Source of the DNA: Bermanella sp047621325
GTDB taxonomy: Bacteria; Pseudomonadota; Gammaproteobacteria; Pseudomonadales; Oceanobacteraceae
DNA: 64,000 bases
Direction of reading: 5' to 3'
NCBI GenBank assembly: GCA_047621325.1
Contig: JBLHLT010000004.1
Coordinates: 62,001-126,000 of the forward strand
Both the position numbers and the translations under genes were made by a program. Positions 44,756 through 53,703 of this stretch are shown piece after piece; the stretch's first letter is position 1, and every line of letters starts with the position of its first letter. The notes under the pieces are model-generated. The model saw only the letters and a list, made by a program, of their open reading frames with translations, was not told the origin of the DNA and ran no database searches.

Positions 44756-45876
44756 TTTGCCTTATTTTTTAGCAGTATGGGCTGAGCATAATATTGCGTC
44801 ACGTTGGCGAGCACATCTTGGTCAACCAACTTAAAGCGTTTATTCCATACTTGTAATGTTTTACTGTCTTTATCGGATTGCGTCGTTTTTGCTTGCAGTA
44901 AATCCATGGCAATTTGATTATTTTCAAACAAATGATAATTCTGATGAATACGCTGGTCTATGGCATCACTCCAATGTTCAGCCACATTACTATCCAGTTT
45001 TAACGCCTCACTAAAATGCAACGCCACTTTGCCTTTTTTACCCCTAAGCCCTTTGAGAATACTTCTGAAATCTTCATCATGGGATTTTTCATAACGCCCC
45101 ACCTGTGCAACGGTCAAACGCTCTTTTGCTTTATCTAGATCACACGGGTCCCATTCATAACTAATGGTCACTGGAATAATATTCAAAAAATCCATGCTTT
45201 GATTAAATTCCCAACCTAATTTTCGCCCCGCCATATGCATCATTTTAAGAACGGCCGTATCGGTATAATCCATACCGTCTTTTGCACGCCCTTCTTTTTG
45301 CGCAATCCAAACATGTTGATTCGATCGTAAACACTGATGGATATATTCTGATAAGTCTTGCACTGCCTGCAATTTCTCTCGCCGTCCTGTAACAGAGCGC
45401 TTAACCACAAAGCTTTTATTCAAGCGCATTAATTTTGCTACAAACTGCCGGCCTAATAAATTATCTCCAATGGCAACTTTACTGGTATTTAAACCCGCCT
45501 TTAATAATGCAAAATTAACCAACAGCGGATCCATGGCAATATCTCTGTGGTTACTAATAAACACATAAGTTTTATCTTTTTCTAAGTGTTCAAGACCCGT
45601 GACGTTAAAATCATCAATGGTTTTTGTCATTAATTTTTCAACATGAGGCGCAAGCTGACTTTGCCACGTTTGAATGCTATCAATATGTTTAAAGTGCCTA
45701 TTTAAACCGGCTTGAATTTTTTGTTGCGTCCAGCGAGGCAAAAATCGACTTAAATAAGGAAACTGATGTTGGGCTACGAATTGTAAAAATTCACTGTCTT
45801 CCAGCAAGGATGCCAATACCGCATTGACTTCATGATCATGATAGGCACGAATATCATCAAACGATTGTGAACTCAT
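44752..45876 (-). CDS. Glycerol acyltransferase-like protein with NHRDIAMD motif
   Basis: 374 residues from the ATG at 45876, which overlaps the Sel1 gene stop as ATGA. The PlsC-like site reads VFISNHRDIAMDPLLVN, i.e. H-x5-D, a spacing I recall from a separate branch found in gammaproteobacteria and Bacteroidetes, followed by VAIGDNLLGRQFVAKLM, FVVKRSV and IAQKEGRAKDG. It would acylate a glycerolipid or similar acceptor. Co-translation with the Sel1 protein and the small membrane protein suggests a three-gene operon. Confidence 0.85.
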   Translation of the reverse strand: MSSQSFDDIRAYHDHEVNAVLASLLEDSEFLQFVAQHQFPYLSRFLPRWTQQKIQAGLNRHFKHIDSIQTWQSQLAPHVEKLMTKTIDDFNVTGLEHLEKDKTYVFISNHRDIAMDPLLVNFALLKAGLNTSKVAIGDNLLGRQFVAKLMRLNKSFVVKRSVTGRREKLQAVQDLSEYIHQCLRSNQHVWIAQKEGRAKDGMDYTDTAVLKMMHMAGRKLGWEFNQSMDFLNIIPVTISYEWDPCDLDKAKERLTVAQVGRYEKSHDEDFRSILKGLRGKKGKVALHFSEALKLDSNVAEHWSDAIDQRIHQNYHLFENNQIAMDLLQAKTTQSDKDSKTLQVWNKRFKLVDQDVLANVTQYYAQPILLKNKAK

Positions 45877-46379
45877 GATGGGGAACTCATATTTTGACTG
45901 TGTTGCATAAATTGCTTTGACCAATATTGAGCTTGTTGCTCATCTTTTTCTAAACCAAGGTGTCCAGCACCATAGGCTTTGCTTAATCGTAACGCGGCCA
46001 TGGCATGACCCCGTTTAGCCGCTTGTAAATACCAGTGTAAAGCTGTTTTCTCGCTATTAGCAGGTGTTATGACATCCGCTCTCAGTAAGGCTTCGGCAAA
46101 TAAAAATTGTGACTGCACATCGCCCTGTTTGGCACTTTCCTCTAGTAACGCAACCCCTGCACGCTTATCCAACGGGGTTTCTCCGCGATAAGTCAGTAGC
46201 TTAGCCATGAGCGCCCCAGCGTTTAAATGGCCTTTGTGACTTGCCCGCTGAACCTGTTTCATAGCAAACGTATGAATTGTCTTATGCCAACCGGCCACAC
46301 CAGAAAAATACAAGCCAGACCCAATTGCGTACTGCAGCGCAGCCAGTGTCTTTAGTTTCATGGTTTTTATTGATGTCAT
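45873..46379 (-). CDS. Sel1-repeat protein
   Basis: 168 residues with two or three TPR-like Sel1 repeats (GVALLEESAKQGDVQSQFLF, ALHWYLQAAKRGHAMAALRL, and AYGAGHLGLEKDEQQAQYW), after an N-terminal helical stretch with a possible membrane anchor (about 10-30). Sel1 repeats mediate protein-protein contacts. AAGGTAATTGC precedes the ATG. It heads the operon with the acyltransferase. Confidence 0.85.
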   Translation of the reverse strand: MTSIKTMKLKTLAALQYAIGSGLYFSGVAGWHKTIHTFAMKQVQRASHKGHLNAGALMAKLLTYRGETPLDKRAGVALLEESAKQGDVQSQFLFAEALLRADVITPANSEKTALHWYLQAAKRGHAMAALRLSKAYGAGHLGLEKDEQQAQYWSKQFMQHSQNMSSPS

Positions 46380-46467
46380 GCAATTACCTTACAAAAGCAC
46401 AGGTTTTTCTTCCGCTCTGCTTGTGGGACAATGTGGCTTTGCCCTTGCTTGATTTCAGGAGAAGTCT

Positions 46468-46848
46468 GTGTCCGTAGATTCATGGCAACCTATCACCCCA
46501 GCCAATCAAATTAACGACGAACTATTATCTCGTTTATTAGCCCTTAGCGCAGGTCAACCACTAGAGTGTGACCTTACCTCAGATTTAGATTGGATTCAGC
46601 CATTAGCGCAAGTTGATGCGAAAATTTGGCAACAAGTCGCGCCAAAACTCAGTTTTGATGAAATCAAACAATTAATCGGTTTATTCACTCAGGCCGAGCA
46701 ACAAGGCGATTGGAGCCTAGGAGAGAAATCTTCAGTGATTCCTTTATTCAAGATTCTGCGAAAAGAACAAGGCGTGGATCGTGAATTAGTTAAATGGGTA
46801 AAAGCGCACAGTGACAATAAATTTTTGCCATTTGGCCCATTGCTTTAA
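46468..46848 (+). CDS. Unknown cytoplasmic protein
   Basis: 126 residues starting with GTG, with AGGAG eight bases upstream. Helical, Gln- and Leu-rich, without motif or signal; WIQPLAQVDAKIWQQVAPKL and LVKWVKAHSDNKFLPFGPLL look like conserved-family sequence. It is convergent with the hybrid kinase gene (four bases between stops). I do not recognise the family. Confidence 0.65.
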   Translation: MSVDSWQPITPANQINDELLSRLLALSAGQPLECDLTSDLDWIQPLAQVDAKIWQQVAPKLSFDEIKQLIGLFTQAEQQGDWSLGEKSSVIPLFKILRKEQGVDRELVKWVKAHSDNKFLPFGPLL

Positions 46849-46852
46849 GTCA

Positions 46853-48862
46853 TTACTGTTCATTAACCCAGCGAGAATTTTCTTGAGGTTTTTGCTTACC
46901 TAAAAACTCCTCCAGTGTGGCCTGTATCTCTTGTCGTGATATAGGCTTGGTTAAAAAACTGTCCATACCCACTGCGAAACACGCTTCTTCTACTTCTTTT
47001 TGACTATTAGCCGTTAACGCAATCACAGGAACATAGGGTTTATCGAGCTGACGAATTTGTCGTGTCGCCTCAATACCATCCAAAATGGGCATGTATATAT
47101 CCATAATGATGCAGTCCACCTCTTGCGCTTTAAACTGAGCGACGCCTTCTTCACCATTGCTTGCTACTATCACGTCATAACCCAACTTCTCTAGAGTGCG
47201 CTTAATCACAAGTTGATTATTCAAGTTATCCTCAACCAACAGGATTCTACTGGGTTGATTCTCACTCATTAAGTTAGTTTGACTCGCTTGGTAATCGCTC
47301 AGGCGGTAATACAACGTCTCACGACGATACGGTGAGCTTAGTAACGTACCATGCCCAGCGGTCAATTCGTAATCTTCCCCAATCCACCACAGCCACTGAC
47401 AATCAAGGGACTGACTATGGTCACTTACCAGTAAGCTCGTATTTGGAGGTATCTCACCATTATTTTTCACTTGAAAAGGCAACTGCATCGATTTAAAAAA
47501 CACTTGAAACCAAGCCATATCTGATTCATCTTCAATCGCCAGTACAATAGGTTTATGTTTAAACAGTGAGAATGAATCGCTATCCATTGATGCCCTGAAC
47601 GGCAATGTGAACCACTGTTTTATCTTGCCATTTCCAAGTGATTTAGCCCCCAAAATTCCGCTTAAATGCCCAGCTAAGCTCTGACAGATACGAAATGAGG
47701 CAACACTGGCATTATCTAAACAAGCTACTTGTGAATCCTTTAACCTTTGATTAAACAAATCAACCCAGCTGTCAACGATTTGCGGGGATAAGTCATTTGT
47801 AATAGAAAACTGAATCACAGGCTCATTGGCTAATTCAGTTTGATGAATCTCCATTTCTAATTCACCGCCATGACAAAGACTTAAATGGCAGCTCATTAAG
47901 TTATAGAGAACTTGTCGCAAACGAAATGCATCCGTTTGAACAAAATGCGGTAAACATTCATGAGTAAATCGTAACGTAACTTGAAACTGAGACGCTTGTG
48001 GTAGATATAACGCCTCAAGGTCATCAATTACATGCCATAAGCTGGTGTTCACCGATTCTAGTGACTGATCTGTATTCGATTTTAACGATAGCAACGACAC
48101 ATCTTCAATAATCTGAGACAGGTGGTCGATACTGGCTTGCATGGTGTGCACCTGATTCACCCGCGTATCACTTTTCTGCCCTTGAATCTGCGATAAAACA
48201 TCCCTCAAAACCGTCATTGGACCACGCATTTCTTGGCTGACATTCATTAAAATCTTCGCCTTACCTTTCAACTCCCGCTCTGACTGCTGTTTATCTTGCT
48301 GCAATACCCGTTGCGCATCTTTATAGCGGGTAATATCTGAAATCATCACCAGTGCTTTTTTTTGTAAACCCATGGCTAAGGGCATAATTCGATTCTGGGT
48401 ATATCGAGTCTGCCCGTGCAACTGAACCGCTAGTTCATACTGACTCATATGACCCGTGCTTAACGCTTGATCTAAATGCAGCCTAAAGAGCGCTTTGCCC
48501 TCTTCACTTAAATACGCATAGTGGCTACTGCCCACCGTGAATTCAAATCGAGGGTCGGGGAAAAGTGAGTGGTTAACTGTCAAAATCACGCCATCCCCAT
48601 CCACCTCCGTTAACGCATCAGGTAAGCTAGACCAGATTAACTGCCAGTTAGCGTTGTCTTTCGTTAAACGTTGATAGACCTTACGGCCATATAAGGCCAC
48701 CGCAATCATACCTAGCAGCACCAAACCAAACGCGACACTCAGCCAAACGAGAGCAACGCTAAACTCGTTAGCCGATTTAAGTTGAATATCTTGTACTTCT
48801 AGCGCTATTGCACCCAACGGAGGCCATAACACCCAAAGCAACAACGAAAGCCGAACAATCAC
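46853..48862 (-). CDS. Hybrid sensor kinase that has lost its catalytic residues
   Basis: 669 residues starting with GTG (GGGG seven bases upstream). Domains: signal/membrane segments (5-20 and 36-58), PAS (73-180), HisKA-like helix (200-262), ATPase-like region (285-425), a degenerate receiver-like segment (437-525) and a complete receiver (538-660; E544/D545, D588, K639). The HisKA motif reads SQEMRGPMTVL with Gln210 for the phospho-His. The N-box is broken (YNLMSCHLSLC) and the glycine boxes are absent. It cannot autophosphorylate by known rules; the last receiver might take phosphate from another kinase. Frame and length are intact, so this is not a pseudogene. Confidence 0.88.
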   Translation of the reverse strand: MIVRLSLLLWVLWPPLGAIALEVQDIQLKSANEFSVALVWLSVAFGLVLLGMIAVALYGRKVYQRLTKDNANWQLIWSSLPDALTEVDGDGVILTVNHSLFPDPRFEFTVGSSHYAYLSEEGKALFRLHLDQALSTGHMSQYELAVQLHGQTRYTQNRIMPLAMGLQKKALVMISDITRYKDAQRVLQQDKQQSERELKGKAKILMNVSQEMRGPMTVLRDVLSQIQGQKSDTRVNQVHTMQASIDHLSQIIEDVSLLSLKSNTDQSLESVNTSLWHVIDDLEALYLPQASQFQVTLRFTHECLPHFVQTDAFRLRQVLYNLMSCHLSLCHGGELEMEIHQTELANEPVIQFSITNDLSPQIVDSWVDLFNQRLKDSQVACLDNASVASFRICQSLAGHLSGILGAKSLGNGKIKQWFTLPFRASMDSDSFSLFKHKPIVLAIEDESDMAWFQVFFKSMQLPFQVKNNGEIPPNTSLLVSDHSQSLDCQWLWWIGEDYELTAGHGTLLSSPYRRETLYYRLSDYQASQTNLMSENQPSRILLVEDNLNNQLVIKRTLEKLGYDVIVASNGEEGVAQFKAQEVDCIIMDIYMPILDGIEATRQIRQLDKPYVPVIALTANSQKEVEEACFAVGMDSFLTKPISRQEIQATLEEFLGKQKPQENSRWVNEQ

Positions 48863-49111
48863 ACATAACCCCTGTCTCTACTGAATGATTTAAAGTATAG
48901 GGTACCTATATCAACACGCATGACTTTCGCCACAAACTAATGAACTGGCATCGTATTTTCATATTAAAAATAACACTTATAACCCGACAATATTTCCACA
49001 CCTCATGGCCATCAACGTCCAGTTTATAAGGCTCTTAACTAAATTTACTTCGTACTCATAAACTGCTGAGTATCAGCTATAGTTTACTTAACATCCTAAA
49101 TTGTTAACTCT

Positions 49112-49999
49112 ATGGCTAATATTTTAATCGTTGATGATATTCCGGCTAACTTACAGATCTTAAATGTGCATTTAAGTGATGAGGACTATCATGTTGTCGA
49201 AAGCAGCAGCGGACAAAAGGCGCTTGAGATACTCAATCAAGACCCTGAGGGTATCGACTTAATATTGCTCGACGTTATGATGCCCGTCATGAGCGGCCTA
49301 GAAGTATTGGCTGAAATCAAGAAAAACCCCCTTACCGATAACATCCCCATCATCCTGATCACCGCCAACGCCGATGACGATAACGTAGCCGAAGGCTTAG
49401 ATATGGGCGCGTTTGACTACATCATCAAACCCTATAGCCTAGTGGTGCTACTGGCGCGAGTAAGAACGGCACTTAGAGAAAAAGAACGCCAAGATTTATT
49501 AGAAAAATGGGCAACCACTGACCCACTTACCGGATTAATGAATCGTCGCCACTTCTTCGAACTTGCCGACAGAGAACTCGAACAAACACGCCGATCAAGC
49601 CGCCAGCTGTCGTTTATCATGCTGGATATTGATCATTTTAAACAAGTGAATGATAACTATGGTCACTTAGTGGGTGACGCGGCCCTCATTCTGCTGGCTG
49701 AATTACTTAAAAAACAACTGCGTAAAGTGGATTTTTGTGGCCGCTACGGTGGTGAAGAGTTCGTTTTATGCCTGCCCGACACACACATGCAAGGTGCGCT
49801 TGAAGTGGCTGAGCGCATTCGCAAAGATGTATTAACCCTAAAAATTGACAGCCTTGAAAACAAAACCATCAGTATGTCCATCAGTCTTGGCATTGCCGAG
49901 AACAATGAAGACAAAAACGTTGAAGACATACTCAAACGTGCTGACAAAGCCTTATATACCGCCAAACATGCCGGCCGCAATCAATCCAAAACGGGTTGA
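49112..49999 (+). CDS. REC-GGDEF diguanylate cyclase response regulator
   Basis: 295 residues. The receiver has D8/D9, phospho-acceptor D54 (LILLDVMMPVMSG) and a KP lysine near 106; the GGDEF domain has DPLTGLMNRRHFFE, LDIDHFKQVND and GGEEF (213-217) with the inhibitory site RKVD before it. It makes c-di-GMP when phosphorylated (PleD/WspR-like). It is divergent from the hybrid kinase at 46853, whose receiver could be part of the same circuit (inference). The 249-base gap between them shows no clear motif. Confidence 0.94.
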   Translation: MANILIVDDIPANLQILNVHLSDEDYHVVESSSGQKALEILNQDPEGIDLILLDVMMPVMSGLEVLAEIKKNPLTDNIPIILITANADDDNVAEGLDMGAFDYIIKPYSLVVLLARVRTALREKERQDLLEKWATTDPLTGLMNRRHFFELADRELEQTRRSSRQLSFIMLDIDHFKQVNDNYGHLVGDAALILLAELLKKQLRKVDFCGRYGGEEFVLCLPDTHMQGALEVAERIRKDVLTLKIDSLENKTISMSISLGIAENNEDKNVEDILKRADKALYTAKHAGRNQSKTG

Positions 50000-50087
50000 A
50001 ACATTAACGGCTATGAGTCGTTACCTTGCCTAATTTCAGGTAGAATCCCCCACCTCTTTCCGTAAATGCATTAAGCCAGAGTCTGCC

Positions 50088-50354
50088 GTGAAAAAAGAAC
50101 AATCATTTAATCGTATCGCCAGTGCCACTATCAAAGCTTTAAAGGAACAAGCAGAGATGGGCAAGGTCAATGCTAAAACCACTGAAACCGTTTATAAAAC
50201 TATTGAAGCGGCCTTCAACAAAGAATATATGTCATTGTTCGAGCAATTAGCCGACAGCAAGACCGCACTTGAGTTTATCGCCCAAGGCGAAAACTTAGAC
50301 ATAAAACAAGCAGTAGCACTGGCTCAACAAACCTTGAGCAAATTGGCTAAATAA
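50088..50354 (+). CDS. Small helical unknown protein
   Basis: 88 residues starting with GTG. Predicted all-helical (SFNRIASATIKALKEQAEMG, IEAAFNKEYMSLFEQLADSK), no signal, no membrane segment. It lies 12 bases before the M16 protease gene in the same direction, so they are probably one transcript. Family not recognised. Confidence 0.65.
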   Translation: MKKEQSFNRIASATIKALKEQAEMGKVNAKTTETVYKTIEAAFNKEYMSLFEQLADSKTALEFIAQGENLDIKQAVALAQQTLSKLAK

Positions 50355-50366
50355 TAAGGAGACTTC

Positions 50367-53129
50367 ATGCCTAGCCGCAATCGCACGTTTTTCTTTGCCA
50401 TCTTTTTGGCGATTGTTTTCAGTTTTTTTCGAGGCGCATTTGACACGCAACCAGTCACCAGCAGCCAAGACAGCAAGCAATACCGTTACTTAGAGCTCGA
50501 TAACCAACTCAAAGTATTACTCATTAGCGATGCAAGTGCAGACCACGGGGCCGCCAGCCTAGATGTAAATGTAGGCAGCTTACAAGACCCGAAAGCACGT
50601 CCGGGTCTTGCTCACTTTTTAGAACACATGCTGTTCTTAGGCACCAAAACGTACCCAACTGCCGGTGAATACCAAAGCTTCATTAACCAGCATGGCGGCA
50701 TGCACAACGCCTTTACAGCAGCCGAGCACACCAACTATTTTTTCCAAGTAGATGCCAAGCAATTACAAGGTGCACTGGATCGTTTTAGCCGTTTCTTTTA
50801 CGAGCCACTATTCACCGAAGAATACGTACAACGAGAAAAAAATGCGGTGCACAGCGAATATCAGTCAAAATACAAAGACGACTATCGCCGCATGCAATAC
50901 GTCAACAAAGCCCTCATGAATCCAGAGCACCCAGCTAGCCACTTTGCCACCGGCAGCCTAGACACCCTCAGCGATAACGATTCAAGTAACGTACGTGACG
51001 ACCTATTAGCATTTTACCAACGCTACTACAGCTCGAACCTCATGACGCTGGTTATTTACGGGCCGCAATCATTAAACCAATTAGAGTTATGGTCTAAAGA
51101 ATTATTCGACCCTATTCAAAATCAACAAAGCACGGTTGCAACCTACCCTACCGAACTGTATCTCGACCTACCAAAAGATGTGCGCATTGAGCCCGTCAAG
51201 CAGCTGCTCAATCTAAGCTTTGTATTTCCACTAAATGACGCAGCAACCGATTACAAGAAAAAACCCACCCAATACATCGGCCACCTACTTGGCCACGAAG
51301 GTGAAGGCAGCTTATTAGCTTGGTTAAAATCACAAGGCTGGGCTGAAGGATTAAGCGCAGGCCTTGGCAGTAACATGAGCAATAACAGTACACTGCAAAT
51401 TAACATCAGCTTAACCCAAGAAGGCTTAAATCATACGGATGACATCAGCGCCCAGCTATTTGCTTATATCCGTTTAATTCAAAGCAAAGGGGTTCAAGAA
51501 TGGGTCTTTGAAGAAGAAAAACAACTAAGCCACATGCAGTTTACTTTCGCACCAGGGCAACAACCGGCCAACCTCGTGCAAGGTTTAAGCATGAACATGC
51601 ACGAATACAGCACACAAGATATTCTGCAAGGCCCCTACTTATGGGAAGCATTCGACGCCCAGCGCATACAAGGCTTACTCGCTAAATTAACACCCAACAA
51701 CACCATTCGCACATTGATTGCCCCGAACGTAGTCACCAATCAGGTAGAAACGTGGTTTGCCGCACCTTACGCAGTAGATGCCCTATCGACCGAAAAACAA
51801 ACAGCATGGCATGAAGCAGAGCTAGCAGAAGGATTACACCTACCCAAGGCTAACCCATTTATTCCGCAAGATATCAGCATCTTACCTAACTCGAACCAAA
51901 GCCAGCCAAAACAAGTGATAAAAGAAAAAGCATTGCAGTTGTGGCACATGCAAGACACCAGTTTTAACGGCCCACAAAGCAGTATTTTAGTGAACCTAAG
52001 ATCACCGCTCATTCAGCAAAGCGCTCATAATCAAGCCATGTTAGACGCTTGGGTGAAAATGCTAAACGACCACTTAAACAGCTTTAGCTACCCTGCGCTT
52101 TTAGCTGGGCAAGAATACAGCTTGTATGGCCACATGCGTGGTTTGGGCATTCGTCTATACGGCTACCGCGATAAACAAGATGCATTGCTTGAAAAAATTG
52201 TAACGGAATTAAATCAATTTAAAGCAAACCAAAACCAATGGTTACAAGCACAACAAGAATTAGTCCGTGCTTATGAAAATGCACTCAAACAAAAACCGTT
52301 TGAACGTTCAATTGCACAACTAAGCCAACGTTTAATTCAACCAAGCTTTGACGAACAAGCCATGCTAAGCGCAGTGCAACAAGCAAACTTAAATGACGTC
52401 ATCGAATTTAGCACGCAATTCTTTGATCAAATGGAAGTGGTGGTATTAGGTCATGGCAACATTGAGCAAACACAGCTTTTAAATGTCGCCAAAACCATCA
52501 AGCAATCACTCATGGCAAACAGTCACAACGTGGCGGTTGAACGCAAACATGTTATTCAATTACCGCCACGTTTAAGCAAGCAAGTCATAGCCGCTGAACA
52601 TAACGACAGCGCCATGACGTGGTATGTACAGGCAAAAACCGACACCTTAGAAGAACGCGCCACCATGGGCTTACTTGGCCAAATAGTTCGCGCACCTTAT
52701 TACACTTACATGCGCACCGAACGCAAATATGGTTATGTGGTGTTTGCTACACCTTACCCAATGATCGACCAAGGTGGCCTAGCCTTCATCGTGCAATCAC
52801 CCTCAACGGATTCGACCACCCTGTTCAACGAAAGCCAACAATTTTTACAAGGCTACATCGACACCATTCGTAACATGAGCGATGACGATTTTAGTGCCCA
52901 TCAACAAGGTTTAATCACCAACCTCACTAAAAAACCGTTAAACCTGCAAGAAAAGAGTAATCAATTCTGGAGTGAAATTGATCGTGACAATTACGAGTTC
53001 GATACGCAGCAAACATTGGCAGACTATATCGCTAAGCTCGATAAAGAAACCGTTGCAAGCTACCTTGAAGCACGCGTATTAGCGGACACCAGCAAAGCAT
53101 TATTTTTACACTTTGATGGTGAAAGATAA
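50367..53129 (+). CDS. M16 peptidase (pitrilysin/insulinase type)
   Basis: 920 residues, the size of protease III. A hydrophobic N-terminal segment (8-24) suggests export or membrane anchoring. The zinc site is HFLEH (H83, E86, H87) with Glu164 in EKNAVHSEYQSK; the C-terminal half repeats the inactive M16 fold (YYTYMRTERKYGYVVFATPY). It would degrade peptides in the periplasm or outside. AATAAGGAGACTTC precedes the ATG. Confidence 0.94.
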   Translation: MPSRNRTFFFAIFLAIVFSFFRGAFDTQPVTSSQDSKQYRYLELDNQLKVLLISDASADHGAASLDVNVGSLQDPKARPGLAHFLEHMLFLGTKTYPTAGEYQSFINQHGGMHNAFTAAEHTNYFFQVDAKQLQGALDRFSRFFYEPLFTEEYVQREKNAVHSEYQSKYKDDYRRMQYVNKALMNPEHPASHFATGSLDTLSDNDSSNVRDDLLAFYQRYYSSNLMTLVIYGPQSLNQLELWSKELFDPIQNQQSTVATYPTELYLDLPKDVRIEPVKQLLNLSFVFPLNDAATDYKKKPTQYIGHLLGHEGEGSLLAWLKSQGWAEGLSAGLGSNMSNNSTLQINISLTQEGLNHTDDISAQLFAYIRLIQSKGVQEWVFEEEKQLSHMQFTFAPGQQPANLVQGLSMNMHEYSTQDILQGPYLWEAFDAQRIQGLLAKLTPNNTIRTLIAPNVVTNQVETWFAAPYAVDALSTEKQTAWHEAELAEGLHLPKANPFIPQDISILPNSNQSQPKQVIKEKALQLWHMQDTSFNGPQSSILVNLRSPLIQQSAHNQAMLDAWVKMLNDHLNSFSYPALLAGQEYSLYGHMRGLGIRLYGYRDKQDALLEKIVTELNQFKANQNQWLQAQQELVRAYENALKQKPFERSIAQLSQRLIQPSFDEQAMLSAVQQANLNDVIEFSTQFFDQMEVVVLGHGNIEQTQLLNVAKTIKQSLMANSHNVAVERKHVIQLPPRLSKQVIAAEHNDSAMTWYVQAKTDTLEERATMGLLGQIVRAPYYTYMRTERKYGYVVFATPYPMIDQGGLAFIVQSPSTDSTTLFNESQQFLQGYIDTIRNMSDDDFSAHQQGLITNLTKKPLNLQEKSNQFWSEIDRDNYEFDTQQTLADYIAKLDKETVASYLEARVLADTSKALFLHFDGER

Positions 53130-53145
53130 CCTTTTTACATCCCAG

Positions 53146-53172
53146 AGCAGCCGGTTTATTCGACTGGCTGCT
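53146..53172 (+). terminator. Terminator of the M16 protease gene
   Basis: AGCAGCCGGT and ACTGGCTGCT form a ten-base-pair stem with one G-U pair and a seven-base loop, 17 bases after the stop codon, followed by TTCCTC. Confidence 0.65.
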
Positions 53173-53378
53173 TTCCTCTCGACTCCACAATCAAAAGAGT
53201 TGAATGACATTCATTTTCTCGCACTGTTAGAAACGCCGTCTAATGATTCTAATCTCACCAATTTCACTGGCAAACAACATCCCTCACAAATAACAACATA
53301 GTTCGCCAAACCATCATATTGCTCAGTCGTCCCCTCAAAATACATCATAATTTATAACTAAAAGAAAAAAACATAATC

Positions 53379-53409
53379 GTAGGTCGGATAAGCGAAGCGC
53401 CATCCGACA
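53379..53409 (+). repeat. REP-like element with GTAG head
   Basis: The element reads GTAGGTCGGATAAGCG then AAGCGCCATCCGACA; GTCGGAT pairs with ATCCGAC. It is nearly identical to the element at 5709. From general knowledge, near-identical palindromes are scattered in many gammaproteobacterial genomes. Confidence 0.8.
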
Positions 53410-53419
53410 ACAAAAATAA

Positions 53420-53512
53420 TCGAAGCAAGGCCCAAGGGATAAAGCCACTGGATTTAGCTTAGGAGATATTCGCGAGGCGTTTGTGGTGAAGAAAGAAACG
53501 TTTAAGCATTAA
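53420..53512 (+). pseudogene. Possible 3' remnant of a lost gene
   Basis: An open frame of 30 codons with no start reads DKATGFSLGDIREAFVVKKE and ends FKH-stop. Its codon use looks protein-like and it lies between two repeat elements, so it could be the C-terminal stump of a deleted gene. The family is not recognised and the stretch is short; treat as weak. Confidence 0.3.
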
Positions 53513-53544
53513 CGATCTAAAACCATTATTATCATAAAACCCAA

Positions 53545-53601
53545 GTAGGTTGGGCACTGCCCAACAGCGTATTTTATGCTGTCAGGCAATGCCTGACCTA
53601 C
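53545..53601. repeat. Inverted REP doublet (REPIN-like)
   Basis: Two GTAGGT-headed hairpins face each other: GTAG + GTTGGGCA-CT-TGCCCAAC-like stem at 53549-53565, and, on the other strand, GTAG + GTCAGGCATTGCCTGAC (53581-53597). The outer GTAGGT and ACCTAC can also pair, so the 57 bases fold as one long hairpin. That head-to-head arrangement is the definition of a REPIN (established knowledge). Confidence 0.8.
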
Positions 53602-53703
53602 GGATTAAAATAATCAATTCACAACGCTAATCGTGGCTCAAAAAGTCCTAGATTCAACTCGTAAGTGCAACACGACTTAAACACAGCATTTACACAAAGA
53701 TAA

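Larger units (their letters stand above)
53173..53703. other. Gene-poor region with REP-like elements
   Basis: A 531-base stretch without a credible intact gene. It holds a single REP-like palindrome (53379-53409), a short open frame that looks like the end of a lost gene (53420-53512) and an inverted REP doublet (53545-53601). The remaining sequence (53173-53378 and 53602-53703) shows nothing recognisable. Confidence 0.7.

Noticed and set aside
53113..53301. 62-codon frame after the M16 protease
   Set aside because: It overlaps the end of the protease gene and the terminator hairpin, and has no family resemblance.
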